From assembly GCA_020637895.1 (NCBI GenBank), contig JACKJP010000009.1, positions 1 to 64,000 of the forward strand: DNA of 64,000 bases, given 5' to 3'. The first letter of the stretch is position 1; every line of letters begins with the position of its first letter. Below the pieces are notes generated by a model. The model was not told the DNA's origin, did no database searches, and worked only from the letters and a program-made list of their open reading frames with translations. The translations under genes were made by a program, and so were the position numbers. This document shows, one piece after another, positions 54,456 through 63,302 of this stretch. Source of the stretch: Rhodobiaceae bacterium. GTDB taxonomy: Bacteria; Pseudomonadota; Alphaproteobacteria; Rhizobiales; Tepidamorphaceae.

Positions 54456-56093
54456 ATGAACAATCAGGAATTCGACTACATCGTGATCGGGGCCGGTTCG
54501 GCCGGCTGCGTCGCCGTCAATCGGCTATCCGCAGATCCACAAAATCGGGTCGCGCTCGTCGAGGCGGGGGCTTCGGACCGCGCGTTTCCGCTCAACATGA
54601 AAACGTTGCTGCCGATCGGCAACGTGCTGCTGCTCCCGGACCAGCGCTATAACTGGAACTATGAATTCACGACCGATGCGGCAACCGACAATCGAACGAT
54701 CGGCTGCCCGCGTGGCAAGCTTTTCGGCGGATGTTCCTCGGTAAACGGAACCGTCTACATGCGCGGACATCGCGCCGACTATGACGGCTGGGAAGCCGAA
54801 GGCAATCGAGGCTGGGGATACAAGGAGGTTCTGGAGGCCTTCAAGAAGCACGAGAACTGGCACGACGGCGTCAATCCTGACTACCACGGGACCGGTGGTG
54901 AGCTCGATGCCGCCACACTCCGGGAGCCCAATCCGATCTCGATCGGTTTCATGGAAGCTGCAAAGCAGGCCGGGCATCCCGAAACAAAGGATTTCAACGG
55001 ACCGGAACAGGATGGGTTCGGTCTGTTCGCGCTGAACCAGCGCGGCGGCGCCCGGCTCAACAGTTCCAAGGCATTTCTGCATCCGGTTCTCGATCGCAAA
55101 AATCTGACGGTGTTTGCAGAGACGCTTGTCGAGAAGATCCTCATCGAGGACGGTCGTGCGGTCGGATTGCGGATCAAACGCGGCGGCAAGATCGAGGAAT
55201 TGAGGGTGAACAAGGAGATCATTCTCTCCGGCGGCACCATCAACTCTCCGCACCTTCTGATGCTTTCGGGTATCGGTCCGAAGAAGGAACTGGAAAAACA
55301 CGGTATTCCTGTCGTGAAGGATCTGCCGGGCGTTGGTGGCAACCTCCAGGATCACGTTACGGTTTCGATCTCGAACGAAGACCCGTCGGGCTATTCCTTC
55401 GCGCTCACGCCAAAGTCGTTTCCAAGGCTGGCCGGGCAAGCGGCAAAGTATCTCCTCAGCCGGAAGGGACTCCTGTCGTCTCCTGTAGCCGAAGCGGGCG
55501 GGTTCATCCGGACACAGGAGGGGCTGGACCGGCCGGATGTGCAGGTGACGTTCATGGTCGGCATGAAGACCAAAGCGAACTTCGTGCCCACAATCCACGG
55601 CACCATCTGCCACATGAACATTTGCCGGCCAAAGAGCCGTGGCCGCATGTCGCTCCGTTCGGCATCACCCTATGACAAGCCGATCATCGAGCCCGGCTTC
55701 CTGAAGGACAAGGAGGATGTCCAGATCCTGATCAGGGCAATCCGGATTATCCGTGAAATCTTCACCAAGCCCGCGATGGCGCCCTATGTCGGCAAGGAAA
55801 TCCTGCCGGGCCGTGAAAAGACCTCTGACGAGGACCTGGAGAAATTCATTCGCGGGCACGCCGCGACCGTCTATCACCCGGTGGGCACCTGCAAGATGGG
55901 ACCGAAGAGCGACAAGATGGCCGTGGTCGACAATGAATTGCGCGTTCACGGTATCGATGGATTGCGGGTGGCGGATGCCTCGATCATGCCGAACATCGTG
56001 TCTGGCAACACGAGTGCTCCTGCGATGATGATCGGCGAACGCGTTGCCGAATTCATCCAGGGCAAGCGCAACTATGTGGAACAAGCCGCCTGA
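54456..56093 (+). CDS. GMC family oxidoreductase (choline dehydrogenase-like)
   Basis: A 545-residue FAD oxidoreductase. N-terminal VIGAGSAGCVAVNRL binds FAD. GGCSSVNGTVYMRGH and the GVGGNLQDH signature are present, and the catalytic His is expected in YHPVGTCKMG with GNTSAPAMMIGERVAEF near the end. The family oxidises primary or secondary alcohols. Here it would act on an alcohol of the island's substrate, judging only by position. GGGAGGAATGA precedes the start. Confidence 0.9.
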   Translation: MNNQEFDYIVIGAGSAGCVAVNRLSADPQNRVALVEAGASDRAFPLNMKTLLPIGNVLLLPDQRYNWNYEFTTDAATDNRTIGCPRGKLFGGCSSVNGTVYMRGHRADYDGWEAEGNRGWGYKEVLEAFKKHENWHDGVNPDYHGTGGELDAATLREPNPISIGFMEAAKQAGHPETKDFNGPEQDGFGLFALNQRGGARLNSSKAFLHPVLDRKNLTVFAETLVEKILIEDGRAVGLRIKRGGKIEELRVNKEIILSGGTINSPHLLMLSGIGPKKELEKHGIPVVKDLPGVGGNLQDHVTVSISNEDPSGYSFALTPKSFPRLAGQAAKYLLSRKGLLSSPVAEAGGFIRTQEGLDRPDVQVTFMVGMKTKANFVPTIHGTICHMNICRPKSRGRMSLRSASPYDKPIIEPGFLKDKEDVQILIRAIRIIREIFTKPAMAPYVGKEILPGREKTSDEDLEKFIRGHAATVYHPVGTCKMGPKSDKMAVVDNELRVHGIDGLRVADASIMPNIVSGNTSAPAMMIGERVAEFIQGKRNYVEQAA

Positions 56094-56128
56094 CGACGAC
56101 CAAATTTCGTTCGTCTGGCCAAGGCAGT

Positions 56129-56153
56129 GATTGCCCGGATCGACCGGGCAATC
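56129..56153. terminator. bidirectional terminator between convergent genes
   Basis: Ten-base perfect stem GATTGCCCGG / CCGGGCAATC with loop ATCGA, in the 92-base gap between the converging GMC and MBL genes. A T-run is weak on both sides. Confidence 0.6.
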
Positions 56154-56185
56154 CATATCGCCGTGCTGGGATGGCGCGCACGTAC

Positions 56186-57010
56186 CTAGTGAGGGATTGG
56201 CGCGAGCAGGACTTCGTCCATAACGCGCGAGAGCGCGACAGGATCGTCCACCACATTGCCGTGCGCTGGCGCGATCAATCTGGTGGGATAATCTTCAAGC
56301 AGCTTGTGGGTAGCTTCGACCAGATCGCGTTTTTCAGCGAATTTCGTCCAGTAGAGCGCCAGATCGAAGACAAGCCGTGTCTCGTTGAGCGTGGGCTGAG
56401 ATGGCAACTCGGTCGAGAACAGCGTGCACTCGCTGTCATGGGTGTGTGAAAAGGCAAAGCCGTCGGAGACAAACATCGTCTCCGATTTCGTGTCATAGCC
56501 CCACAGCGATGCCGGCAAGTCGTGAATGATCGCCGGAAGCACGATGAAACGGCGGTCGCCGAGATCGATTTCTTCGCCGGGTTCCATCTGCCGGAAACGG
56601 CCGTCCGCCTCGTGCCAGGGATAGTAGAGATGGAAATTGCGCACCTCGCCGACGGTCATCGCCTTTGGGAACGCGCGCATCAGCTGGTCGAGATTTCCCG
56701 CATGCGGATATTCCTCGTGGGTCGGGAAGATGTAGGTCAGATCGCCTCCGACCCGGGAGCGGACGAACTCTTCGATGGCCTTCCCATCCTTGGAATGGCC
56801 GGTATCGACGAGAATGTTGCCAGTCTCGCCTTCGATGAGATAGGCGCTCGCATGGGTATGGAAGTTGTTGCCATACATTGTGGCGTGAAAGCAGCCGCCG
56901 AGAAGATGGATGCCCTGGCCAAGATCGCGGCTGTGAAAGCCGTTGTAGTCCATCCGGTTTCCAGCGCCGACGCTCTGATCTGCGGAGGTTGATGCGGGCT
57001 TCGTCGTCAT
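56186..57010 (-). CDS. MBL fold protein with HxExPH metal motif
   Basis: A 274-residue metallo-beta-lactamase-fold protein. The metal motif reads PTHEEYPHAGNL, HxExxH with Pro for the usual Asp, similar to the HxExD form of diiron flavoprotein lactamase domains. DTGHSKDGKA and PAHGNV, with its later His, remain. It could be a diiron or otherwise altered hydrolase. Encoded 14 bases after the next MBL gene in a leftward operon with the esterase. Confidence 0.75.
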   Translation of the reverse strand: MTTKPASTSADQSVGAGNRMDYNGFHSRDLGQGIHLLGGCFHATMYGNNFHTHASAYLIEGETGNILVDTGHSKDGKAIEEFVRSRVGGDLTYIFPTHEEYPHAGNLDQLMRAFPKAMTVGEVRNFHLYYPWHEADGRFRQMEPGEEIDLGDRRFIVLPAIIHDLPASLWGYDTKSETMFVSDGFAFSHTHDSECTLFSTELPSQPTLNETRLVFDLALYWTKFAEKRDLVEATHKLLEDYPTRLIAPAHGNVVDDPVALSRVMDEVLLAPIPH

Positions 57011-57024
57011 CGCTTGCGCCTCTT

Positions 57025-57852
57025 TCAGGAAAGTGTGAGTTCGCGCAGGACGGTCAACAGCGCTGCCTCGCGCTCCTTGACTGCGTCGCGTCCGACAATG
57101 ACGCAGCCGCGTGAAGGCGCGAGAATGTCGATCTCGTAGCTGTCAAAAAGCGTCTGAAGCCCTTCGATGATCGGGCGCAGGCGGCTGCGGGCAAGCCAGT
57201 CGTAGCGCACCAGCATGTTGCGCCTCATGTACGGCACAAGCGTATCGAGGCCTACCGGTTCATGGACGATGCGATCTTCCCGGCTCTCGCCTGCGCTGTC
57301 TGTCATGATATCGGAGCAAAAAAGAGCCTTGGCGCCATTGTCGTAGTACCAGGTCGTCGACAGCATCCGCAGCGGTGCCTGGACGGCTTCCAGAACCCGG
57401 TCGCCGGCAATCCCTATCTTGTCGCCCGGACGGATCGGCACCTGTTCGACACCAAAGCTGATCATCTGGTAGTGGGCGCTGGCGTCCTCGAAATAATCCA
57501 GCGGGTTCATGACGCCCGGCGTATTGGCCTGTTTCAGGTGCCAGCGTTTAACGAGGCCGGGCACATTGGAGATCGTGTCCGGTTCATTGCGGGTTACCGC
57601 AAGGCGCGACAGCTCGCCATCTCCGATCAGGCTGGCGATCTGCTCATTGACCGTCTGCTCGAAAAGCGCAACGCCTGCCTCGACCAGAAGATTCTGGTTC
57701 CCCTCGCGCAGGAGATAGACGTTTATCGGATCGAACCGCCCATGATCCTCCGCGCCGCGCCAGGAAATGCGGTGGTCGATTTCCGCGCTGTCACCGAGCA
57801 GGAAGAGCCGGTCAGGGACGAGTTCATGCGTTCTTGCGTGATGTTTGAGCAC
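57025..57852 (-). CDS. MBL fold protein with degenerate metal site
   Basis: A 275-residue protein related to the one at 56186. The motif position reads TRNEPDTISN and the late His site SRGCVIVG, so most metal-binding histidines are gone. It may be a non-catalytic partner of its neighbour or use a different chemistry. It lies between the other MBL gene and the esterase gene, with only two bases to the latter. Confidence 0.72.
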   Translation of the reverse strand: MLKHHARTHELVPDRLFLLGDSAEIDHRISWRGAEDHGRFDPINVYLLREGNQNLLVEAGVALFEQTVNEQIASLIGDGELSRLAVTRNEPDTISNVPGLVKRWHLKQANTPGVMNPLDYFEDASAHYQMISFGVEQVPIRPGDKIGIAGDRVLEAVQAPLRMLSTTWYYDNGAKALFCSDIMTDSAGESREDRIVHEPVGLDTLVPYMRRNMLVRYDWLARSRLRPIIEGLQTLFDSYEIDILAPSRGCVIVGRDAVKEREAALLTVLRELTLS

Positions 57853-57854
57853 TT

Positions 57855-58817
57855 TCAGTCGCCCTTGAAGCTCTTGTCGGCGAGGCCACCTTTCAGAACC
57901 TTGCCGATTTCCGTAACCGCTTTTCCGGCGGTCGGCAAAGCTGCGCCCATCGTCAGGAAGCCGTGGATCTGGCCGCCATAGTGATCGACTTTCACCGGCA
58001 CCCCAGCCGCGCGGAGGCGGCGTGCATAGGCGTCTCCTTCATCGACCAGCGGATCGTAGCCGGCGGCCACGATATAGGCGGGCGGCAGGCCTTTCAGGCT
58101 CTTTGCAAAGACGGGTGATGCGCGCCAATCTGTCTGCTCGTCTTCGGAGTTGAGATAGTGCCCGATGAACCATTCCATCGTCTCGGCGGTCACCGGCAAC
58201 CCTTCGGCGGCAACGTCATAGGAGCGTCGCGCCATCGTCAGGTCGGTGACGGGATAGGCAAGGAACTGGAAGATGAAAGGCGGCAGCTTTCCATCACGGG
58301 AAAGCAGGGTCATGACCGCCGCGAGATTCCCGCCGGCGCTGTCGCCGCCAATGCCAGCACGTTTGGTATCGAGTCCCAACTTGTCGGCATTCTCGAATAT
58401 CCAGTTCACCGCGAGTTCCGCGTCTTCGAGCGCTGCGGGATATTTGTGCTCGGGTGAAAGACGATAGTCGACCGCGACCACCGCACAGCCGGAGCCAAGA
58501 ACCATTTGCCGGCAAAAAATGTCATGCGTCTCCAGATCTCCGATAACCCAGCCGCCGCCGTGAAAGAAGATCAGGAAGGGCAGGGCACCTTTTTCTCGGC
58601 CGCTGTCCGGGCGGTAGTAGCGCAGATTGACGTTGTGGCCGCTCTTGCTTGCGGTCAGATCTTCAATATCGCCGATTTCCGGCGGTGTGACATTGGCCGC
58701 CTTGCGCGCCGCCGCCATGGCTTCGCGCGCCTGCTGGGGCGTCAGGTCCTGAAAATAGGGGGCCTTGATCTCCATGCGCCAGGCGAGGAGTTTTTGCGTA
58801 TCGCTATCAAGCGTCAT
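57855..58817 (-). CDS. alpha/beta hydrolase, HSL (hormone-sensitive lipase) family esterase
   Basis: A 320-residue esterase of the bacterial HSL (family IV) type. HGGGWVIGD is the oxyanion loop, GGDSAGGNLA carries the catalytic Ser, Asp is expected in DPLVDEGDAY, and His in GQIHGFL. It hydrolyses short esters or lactones. Downstream of a flavin monooxygenase it would suit opening the ester or lactone that enzyme makes. First gene of the leftward three-gene operon, ending the island. Confidence 0.87.
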   Translation of the reverse strand: MTLDSDTQKLLAWRMEIKAPYFQDLTPQQAREAMAAARKAANVTPPEIGDIEDLTASKSGHNVNLRYYRPDSGREKGALPFLIFFHGGGWVIGDLETHDIFCRQMVLGSGCAVVAVDYRLSPEHKYPAALEDAELAVNWIFENADKLGLDTKRAGIGGDSAGGNLAAVMTLLSRDGKLPPFIFQFLAYPVTDLTMARRSYDVAAEGLPVTAETMEWFIGHYLNSEDEQTDWRASPVFAKSLKGLPPAYIVAAGYDPLVDEGDAYARRLRAAGVPVKVDHYGGQIHGFLTMGAALPTAGKAVTEIGKVLKGGLADKSFKGD

Positions 58818-58949
58818 GAATGTTTCTTCCCATCTTCATTAAGCGCCCTGGTCGGATTTCTTGAGACCCGATTAGCTCTCGCGCGATTTCACGCCGAGTG
58901 GAGCAGCGTGCAATCTCGCATGCGATAATTGACAGGTCAACTTAGAGGT

Positions 58950-59417
58950 TCAGCGACCTGTAGCGTGGGAATCCGTCAGAGGCACAGGCTTGTTTCGGCC
59001 TTTCCAGAGGCGGTCTCCTGCCATTGCCAGAAAGATGCCCGCCATCATCGCGATGACGAAAATCAACGGTTCCCAGTAGCCGATCGCAAGGACGGGGATC
59101 GCGCCGCCCGGACAGAAGCCGGTTATGCCCCAGCCGATACCGAAAACAGCGGAGCCACCGACAAGTCGCGCATCGATCTGACGTGAGACGGGAATGGCGA
59201 AAGAAGGTTCCGCGACCGGTTTGTCGCGCATGCGGAACAGCAGACGGTAGCCGATGAACGTTGTCACCAGCGCGCCGCCCATCACGAGAAGCAGGCTCGC
59301 GTCCCACGTGCCAACCGGGTCGAAGAAGTTGAGAACCTTGGCGGGATTGCCCATGCCGGATATGGCGATGCCGATACCGAACACGATGCCGGAGATGAGT
59401 GCGGTCAGAAGTTTCAT
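58950..59417 (-). CDS. YeeE/YedE family transporter, second half (DUF6691 type)
   Basis: A 155-residue four-helix membrane protein. GIAISGMGNPAKVLNFFD and GWGITGFCPGGAIP, with a single conserved Cys, are typical of the YeeE/YedE C-terminal half. The family imports thiosulfate or related sulfur compounds. The two halves are separate genes here, with three bases between them, as in PmpA/PmpB. Confidence 0.82.
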   Translation of the reverse strand: MKLLTALISGIVFGIGIAISGMGNPAKVLNFFDPVGTWDASLLLVMGGALVTTFIGYRLLFRMRDKPVAEPSFAIPVSRQIDARLVGGSAVFGIGWGITGFCPGGAIPVLAIGYWEPLIFVIAMMAGIFLAMAGDRLWKGRNKPVPLTDSHATGR

Positions 59418-59420
59418 GGC

Positions 59421-59849
59421 CTACACCCCGCCGATGACGTGCCGGACGACAAATACGGTCACGAAGGTGGCCGCCATGAAAACGCAGGTCGCGACGATCG
59501 AGCGCGGAGAAAGACGGGCCATGCCGCAGACGCCGTGACCGCTCGTGCAGCCAGAACCGACATAGGCGCCGGCGCCGACGATCAGGCCGCCGCCGATCAT
59601 CGCGGCGGTCGAGACAGGAACGCCGAATTCAAGACGTCCGCCGAGCGCGGCATAGGCCGCCGGCGCTGCAAGCGCGCCGAAAGTAAAGGCGGCGCGCCAG
59701 CCCCAGTCCTTCGGGAAGGGCGGTACGAGGCCGGCGAGAATGCCGGTCATGCCGGCAATGCGGCCGTTGAGCGCCATCAGCATGACTGCGGATAACCCGA
59801 TGAGAACGCCGCCGATCAGCGCTTCCCACGGTGTGAAAACCGTTTCCAT
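59421..59849 (-). CDS. YeeE/YedE family transporter, first half
   Basis: A 142-residue membrane protein with the conserved GAYVGSGCTSGHGVCGMARLS motif whose Cys residues carry the sulfur substrate. It pairs with the gene at 58950. No rhodanese or sulfur-oxidation gene is seen next to it, so the substrate is set only by the family. Confidence 0.84.
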   Translation of the reverse strand: METVFTPWEALIGGVLIGLSAVMLMALNGRIAGMTGILAGLVPPFPKDWGWRAAFTFGALAAPAAYAALGGRLEFGVPVSTAAMIGGGLIVGAGAYVGSGCTSGHGVCGMARLSPRSIVATCVFMAATFVTVFVVRHVIGGV

Positions 59850-60059
59850 TACATTCTAGCCCCTGTGCTCCGTCCGGCGTCTTCGCGCCGACAGCGCTGT
59901 TTTGCACCCGCGCGTTCAGGTTGCGCAAGTCCGCGAGTGTAAGCCGCGAGCGGCTCATGACATGCCGCGGCGCATTCTGCCCGTCCTTTGCCGTCTATCT
60001 TCACATTCGTTCCGGGATTTGCCAAATTGGCGTACGTTTTCCGTCGGGGATGCAGCGTC

Positions 60060-61598
60060 ATGACAGCGACCGATGAACGGGAGTTCGAGCTGAAGCTCGC
60101 CCTAGGCAAGAGCGACCAGCAGGCATTGGCCCGGCATGTCACTGCCCTCGGTCTGGCTTCAGGCGGTCCGAAACGTCAGCATCTCGTCTCAACTTATTTC
60201 GACACGCCCCAGCGAACACTCTTCGATGCCGGAATGACGCTCAGGCTGCGCCGTAACGGGCGCAAGACAGTCCAGACGGTGAAGGCAGGCCGCCTAATTC
60301 GCGGCGGAATATCCAATCCTGACGAGATTGAAACCGCAGCGTCCGGCGATAGCCCCTCGCTTGAGATTATGCCTGAGAGCGCACTGAGGCGGCGGCTCGG
60401 CAAACTGATAAACGGCGACGCTGTCGGGCCCATGTTCAGTACCGACGTAAGACGGCGAACCTGGCAATTCTCCAGCAACGGTTTCGCTGCCGAACTTGCG
60501 CTGGACAGCGGTCAGGTTGTTTCTGACGGCGTTTCGGTACCCATCAGCGAGGCCGAGCTTGAGCTTAAGAAAGGGGACATCGATTCATTCCTTTCCCTCG
60601 CCGAGCAGATCTTCAGCGAGGTTCCTCTACGCTTCAGCCGGGTCAGCAAGTCTCATCGCGGGTTTCTTGCAATCGGCGCTGTCACCGCGCCTCCGGTTGC
60701 ACCGCTGAAATCGCCCAAGGTGAAATTCTCCCGGCACGACTCGATCGGCAAAGTCTTCGAAGTGCTGTTCGCTTCCGCAAGCGCGCAGGTGCTTGAGAAT
60801 TGGCAGGGCGTTACTGAAGATGACGATCCGTCATACGCGCACCAGATGCGCATCGGTATCCGGCGCATGCGCACGATGATCAAGCTCCTCAAAGGCCTTG
60901 TGAAAGATGAGAAACTGGCGCGGTTGAATGCGGAACTGCGGGCGCTTGGCCAGCTGGTTGGCGAATTGCGCAACAGTGACGTCATGATCGACGATATCGT
61001 CAGACCCGCGATTGCTGGCATCACCGCTGTCGGTGGTTCAGATGCTCTGCTCAAGGTGCTGAAGGATCATCGTGAAATCGTGCGCGCGCGCGTTCGGGCT
61101 GACCTTCTTGATCGCAGGTTCAATGGGCTCCGCCTGCGGCTCGCCTTGCTACCGCACGGAGCCTGCTGGCGCGATGGTCTTCGCGAAGACAGGCCAGTGG
61201 CGCTATTCGCCCACGCCAGTCTCGCCCGATTGTGGAAGAAGGCCAAAAAGCAGGGCGAAAGGCTGGAACGGCTTTCCATCGAGGAGCGCCATGAATTGCG
61301 AAAGGATCTGAAGACGTTGCGTTACGCGCTGGAGTCTTTCGCGCCCGTCCTGCCGCGCAAGGTTTTTCAAAGATGGCACGGCAAGCTCAAGGCGCTGCAG
61401 GACAGTTTCGGCTATCTCAACGATGTGGCTCTGGCCGCAAAGCTGCCAGCAATCGCGACCGGGCAGGGCACCAGGCGGCAAGCGGCGCAAGCAGCTGCAT
61501 TCGTGGTCGGTTGGCATGCGGCGCACAGCGAGATTGCATTCTCAGTGCTGCTGTCCCGTTGGAGACGTCTTGCCGATCAGACGCCGCCCTGGGCCTGA
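60060..61598 (+). CDS. CYTH and CHAD domain-containing protein
   Basis: About 512 residues from the ATG at 60060. The open frame from 59988 adds 24 residues that are not needed. An N-terminal CYTH (triphosphate tunnel) domain starts with EREFELKLALG, the ExExK motif. The C-terminal half is a CHAD domain with the HQMRIGIRRMRT and HELRKDLKTLRYALE helices. CHAD binds polyphosphate, and CYTH-CHAD proteins are usually inorganic triphosphatases. A Na/Pi transporter gene 30 bases downstream supports a phosphate or polyphosphate role. Confidence 0.88.
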   Translation: MTATDEREFELKLALGKSDQQALARHVTALGLASGGPKRQHLVSTYFDTPQRTLFDAGMTLRLRRNGRKTVQTVKAGRLIRGGISNPDEIETAASGDSPSLEIMPESALRRRLGKLINGDAVGPMFSTDVRRRTWQFSSNGFAAELALDSGQVVSDGVSVPISEAELELKKGDIDSFLSLAEQIFSEVPLRFSRVSKSHRGFLAIGAVTAPPVAPLKSPKVKFSRHDSIGKVFEVLFASASAQVLENWQGVTEDDDPSYAHQMRIGIRRMRTMIKLLKGLVKDEKLARLNAELRALGQLVGELRNSDVMIDDIVRPAIAGITAVGGSDALLKVLKDHREIVRARVRADLLDRRFNGLRLRLALLPHGACWRDGLREDRPVALFAHASLARLWKKAKKQGERLERLSIEERHELRKDLKTLRYALESFAPVLPRKVFQRWHGKLKALQDSFGYLNDVALAAKLPAIATGQGTRRQAAQAAAFVVGWHAAHSEIAFSVLLSRWRRLADQTPPWA

Positions 61599-61628
61599 TC
61601 GTCTGGTCCCGGTGCTTCGGACAGGCAA

Positions 61629-63302
61629 ATGACGCTCCAGATCCTGCACGCAATCGGAGGGCTCGGTCTCTTTCTGGTCGGCATGCATATGCTGACCGAA
61701 GGGCTGCGGGGGCTTGCAGGTCCAGGTCTCAGAGAGGGATTGCGGCGTTCGGTCAGCAGTCCGGCCAAGGCGGCTGTGGCAGGTGCGCTGGCTACCGCCG
61801 CAGTGCAATCGTCGAGCGCCATGACGGTCGCTGCCATCGGATTTGTCAGTGCTGGAATCATGACTTTCCAGCAGGCACTTGGCATCATTTTCGGCGCCAA
61901 TATCGGAACTACGCTGACCGGCTGGCTCGTTGCGATCGTCGGCTTCAAGCTGGATCTCGGCGCCGCACTGATGCCTTTCGTATTCCTCGGCGCACTCGCG
62001 CAGATATTCGCCCGGGGGCGCTGGCACGATACCGGCAAGGCTGTCGCGGGCTTTGGCATTCTGTTCCTCGGCATCACGGCAATGCAGGACGGCATGGCAT
62101 TCGCAAGCGATATCGTATCGCCCGACCATTTCCCGGCCGACAGCTTTTTGGGGCGCCTGCAACTGGTAGGGATCGGTGTCGCCATCACCATCGTGACGCA
62201 ATCCTCGAGCGCTGGCGTTGCCGTTTCTCTATCGGCGCTGGCCGCGGGAGTGATTACATTTCCTCAGGCGGCAGCTTTGGTCATCGGCATGGACGTCGGC
62301 ACGACGTTTTCCGCAGTTCTTGCGACAGTCGGCGGATCGACGGCTTCCCGGCGCACAGGTTACGCGCACATGATCTACAATGTGCTCACCGGGATCATGG
62401 CTTTTGCTCTGCTCTGGCCTCTGGAATGGCTTTACACAGCCCGCGTCGATGCGGGGTCACCGCCCGACCCGCAGATCGCTCTCGTCGCGTTCCATTCCTT
62501 TTTCAACATTCTGGGTGTGCTTCTCGTCATCGGGCTGACCAGACAGTTTGCCGCTCTGGTCGTCCGGCTCGTACCGCAGCGCGCAGACACGGTCGGCGGG
62601 TATCTCGATGAAAATCTTCTGAGCGATACCGCCGCTGCCATCGATGCGTTGTCGGCGTCTACACGGGCTCTGGCGAACGCGACACTTACCGCCCTCAGCA
62701 CGCTTCTGGAACCTCATCAACGCCGGGCCGAGGGTAACGGACTTCGCGACCTGCTCGCCGCCCGAGAGGAAGCTTTTCTTTTTGCCCAGCGGATCAACAT
62801 CGGTAATTCTGCGAGCGAGAATGCGCTTCGTCTCAGGTCAGTCATACACGCACTCGATCATATTGAACGGCTCGCGGAACGTTGCGCGCAAGTTGAAGAT
62901 GCGCGGATCGTGCGTGCCGAGCCGGAGCTTCAAGTCCTTGCCGGTTCCCTGCGACATGCAATTGCGATCTTCCTGGCGCCTTCGGGTGTGGGTGAGGATG
63001 GAGAGAAGCGTATCAATGCGGAGCGCCACCGCATCAGCCAGCATCAGGACCCCTATCGTGAACAGGCAATTGCGGCCGCCGGATCGAGTCGGCAAAGTCT
63101 GAGCGATATTGTTGGGCGCCTCGATGCGGTGCGCTGGTTGCATCGCGTGTCGTACCATGCTTGGCGTATCGCGCATCATATGCGTGCCATGAATCCCGAC
63201 GCGGCCGCTCCTGCAACGGTTGACGACCGTTTCACCGGGGGCAAAACGACTGTCGGAGGACAAGAAACCGGAAGCGAAAGGAAGAGGGTTGATGGAAGCT
63301 GA
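61629..63302 (+). CDS. Na/Pi cotransporter family protein
   Basis: A 557-residue NptA/PNaS-type transporter. Two inverted repeats each have the QSSSA motif: AAVQSSSAMTVAAIGF and VTQSSSAGVAVSLSA, which form the phosphate and sodium site. The last 200 residues are a helical PhoU-like domain. Co-oriented with the CYTH-CHAD gene. Its 3' end overlaps the next SDR start by 11 bases. Confidence 0.87.
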   Translation: MTLQILHAIGGLGLFLVGMHMLTEGLRGLAGPGLREGLRRSVSSPAKAAVAGALATAAVQSSSAMTVAAIGFVSAGIMTFQQALGIIFGANIGTTLTGWLVAIVGFKLDLGAALMPFVFLGALAQIFARGRWHDTGKAVAGFGILFLGITAMQDGMAFASDIVSPDHFPADSFLGRLQLVGIGVAITIVTQSSSAGVAVSLSALAAGVITFPQAAALVIGMDVGTTFSAVLATVGGSTASRRTGYAHMIYNVLTGIMAFALLWPLEWLYTARVDAGSPPDPQIALVAFHSFFNILGVLLVIGLTRQFAALVVRLVPQRADTVGGYLDENLLSDTAAAIDALSASTRALANATLTALSTLLEPHQRRAEGNGLRDLLAAREEAFLFAQRINIGNSASENALRLRSVIHALDHIERLAERCAQVEDARIVRAEPELQVLAGSLRHAIAIFLAPSGVGEDGEKRINAERHRISQHQDPYREQAIAAAGSSRQSLSDIVGRLDAVRWLHRVSYHAWRIAHHMRAMNPDAAAPATVDDRFTGGKTTVGGQETGSERKRVDGS

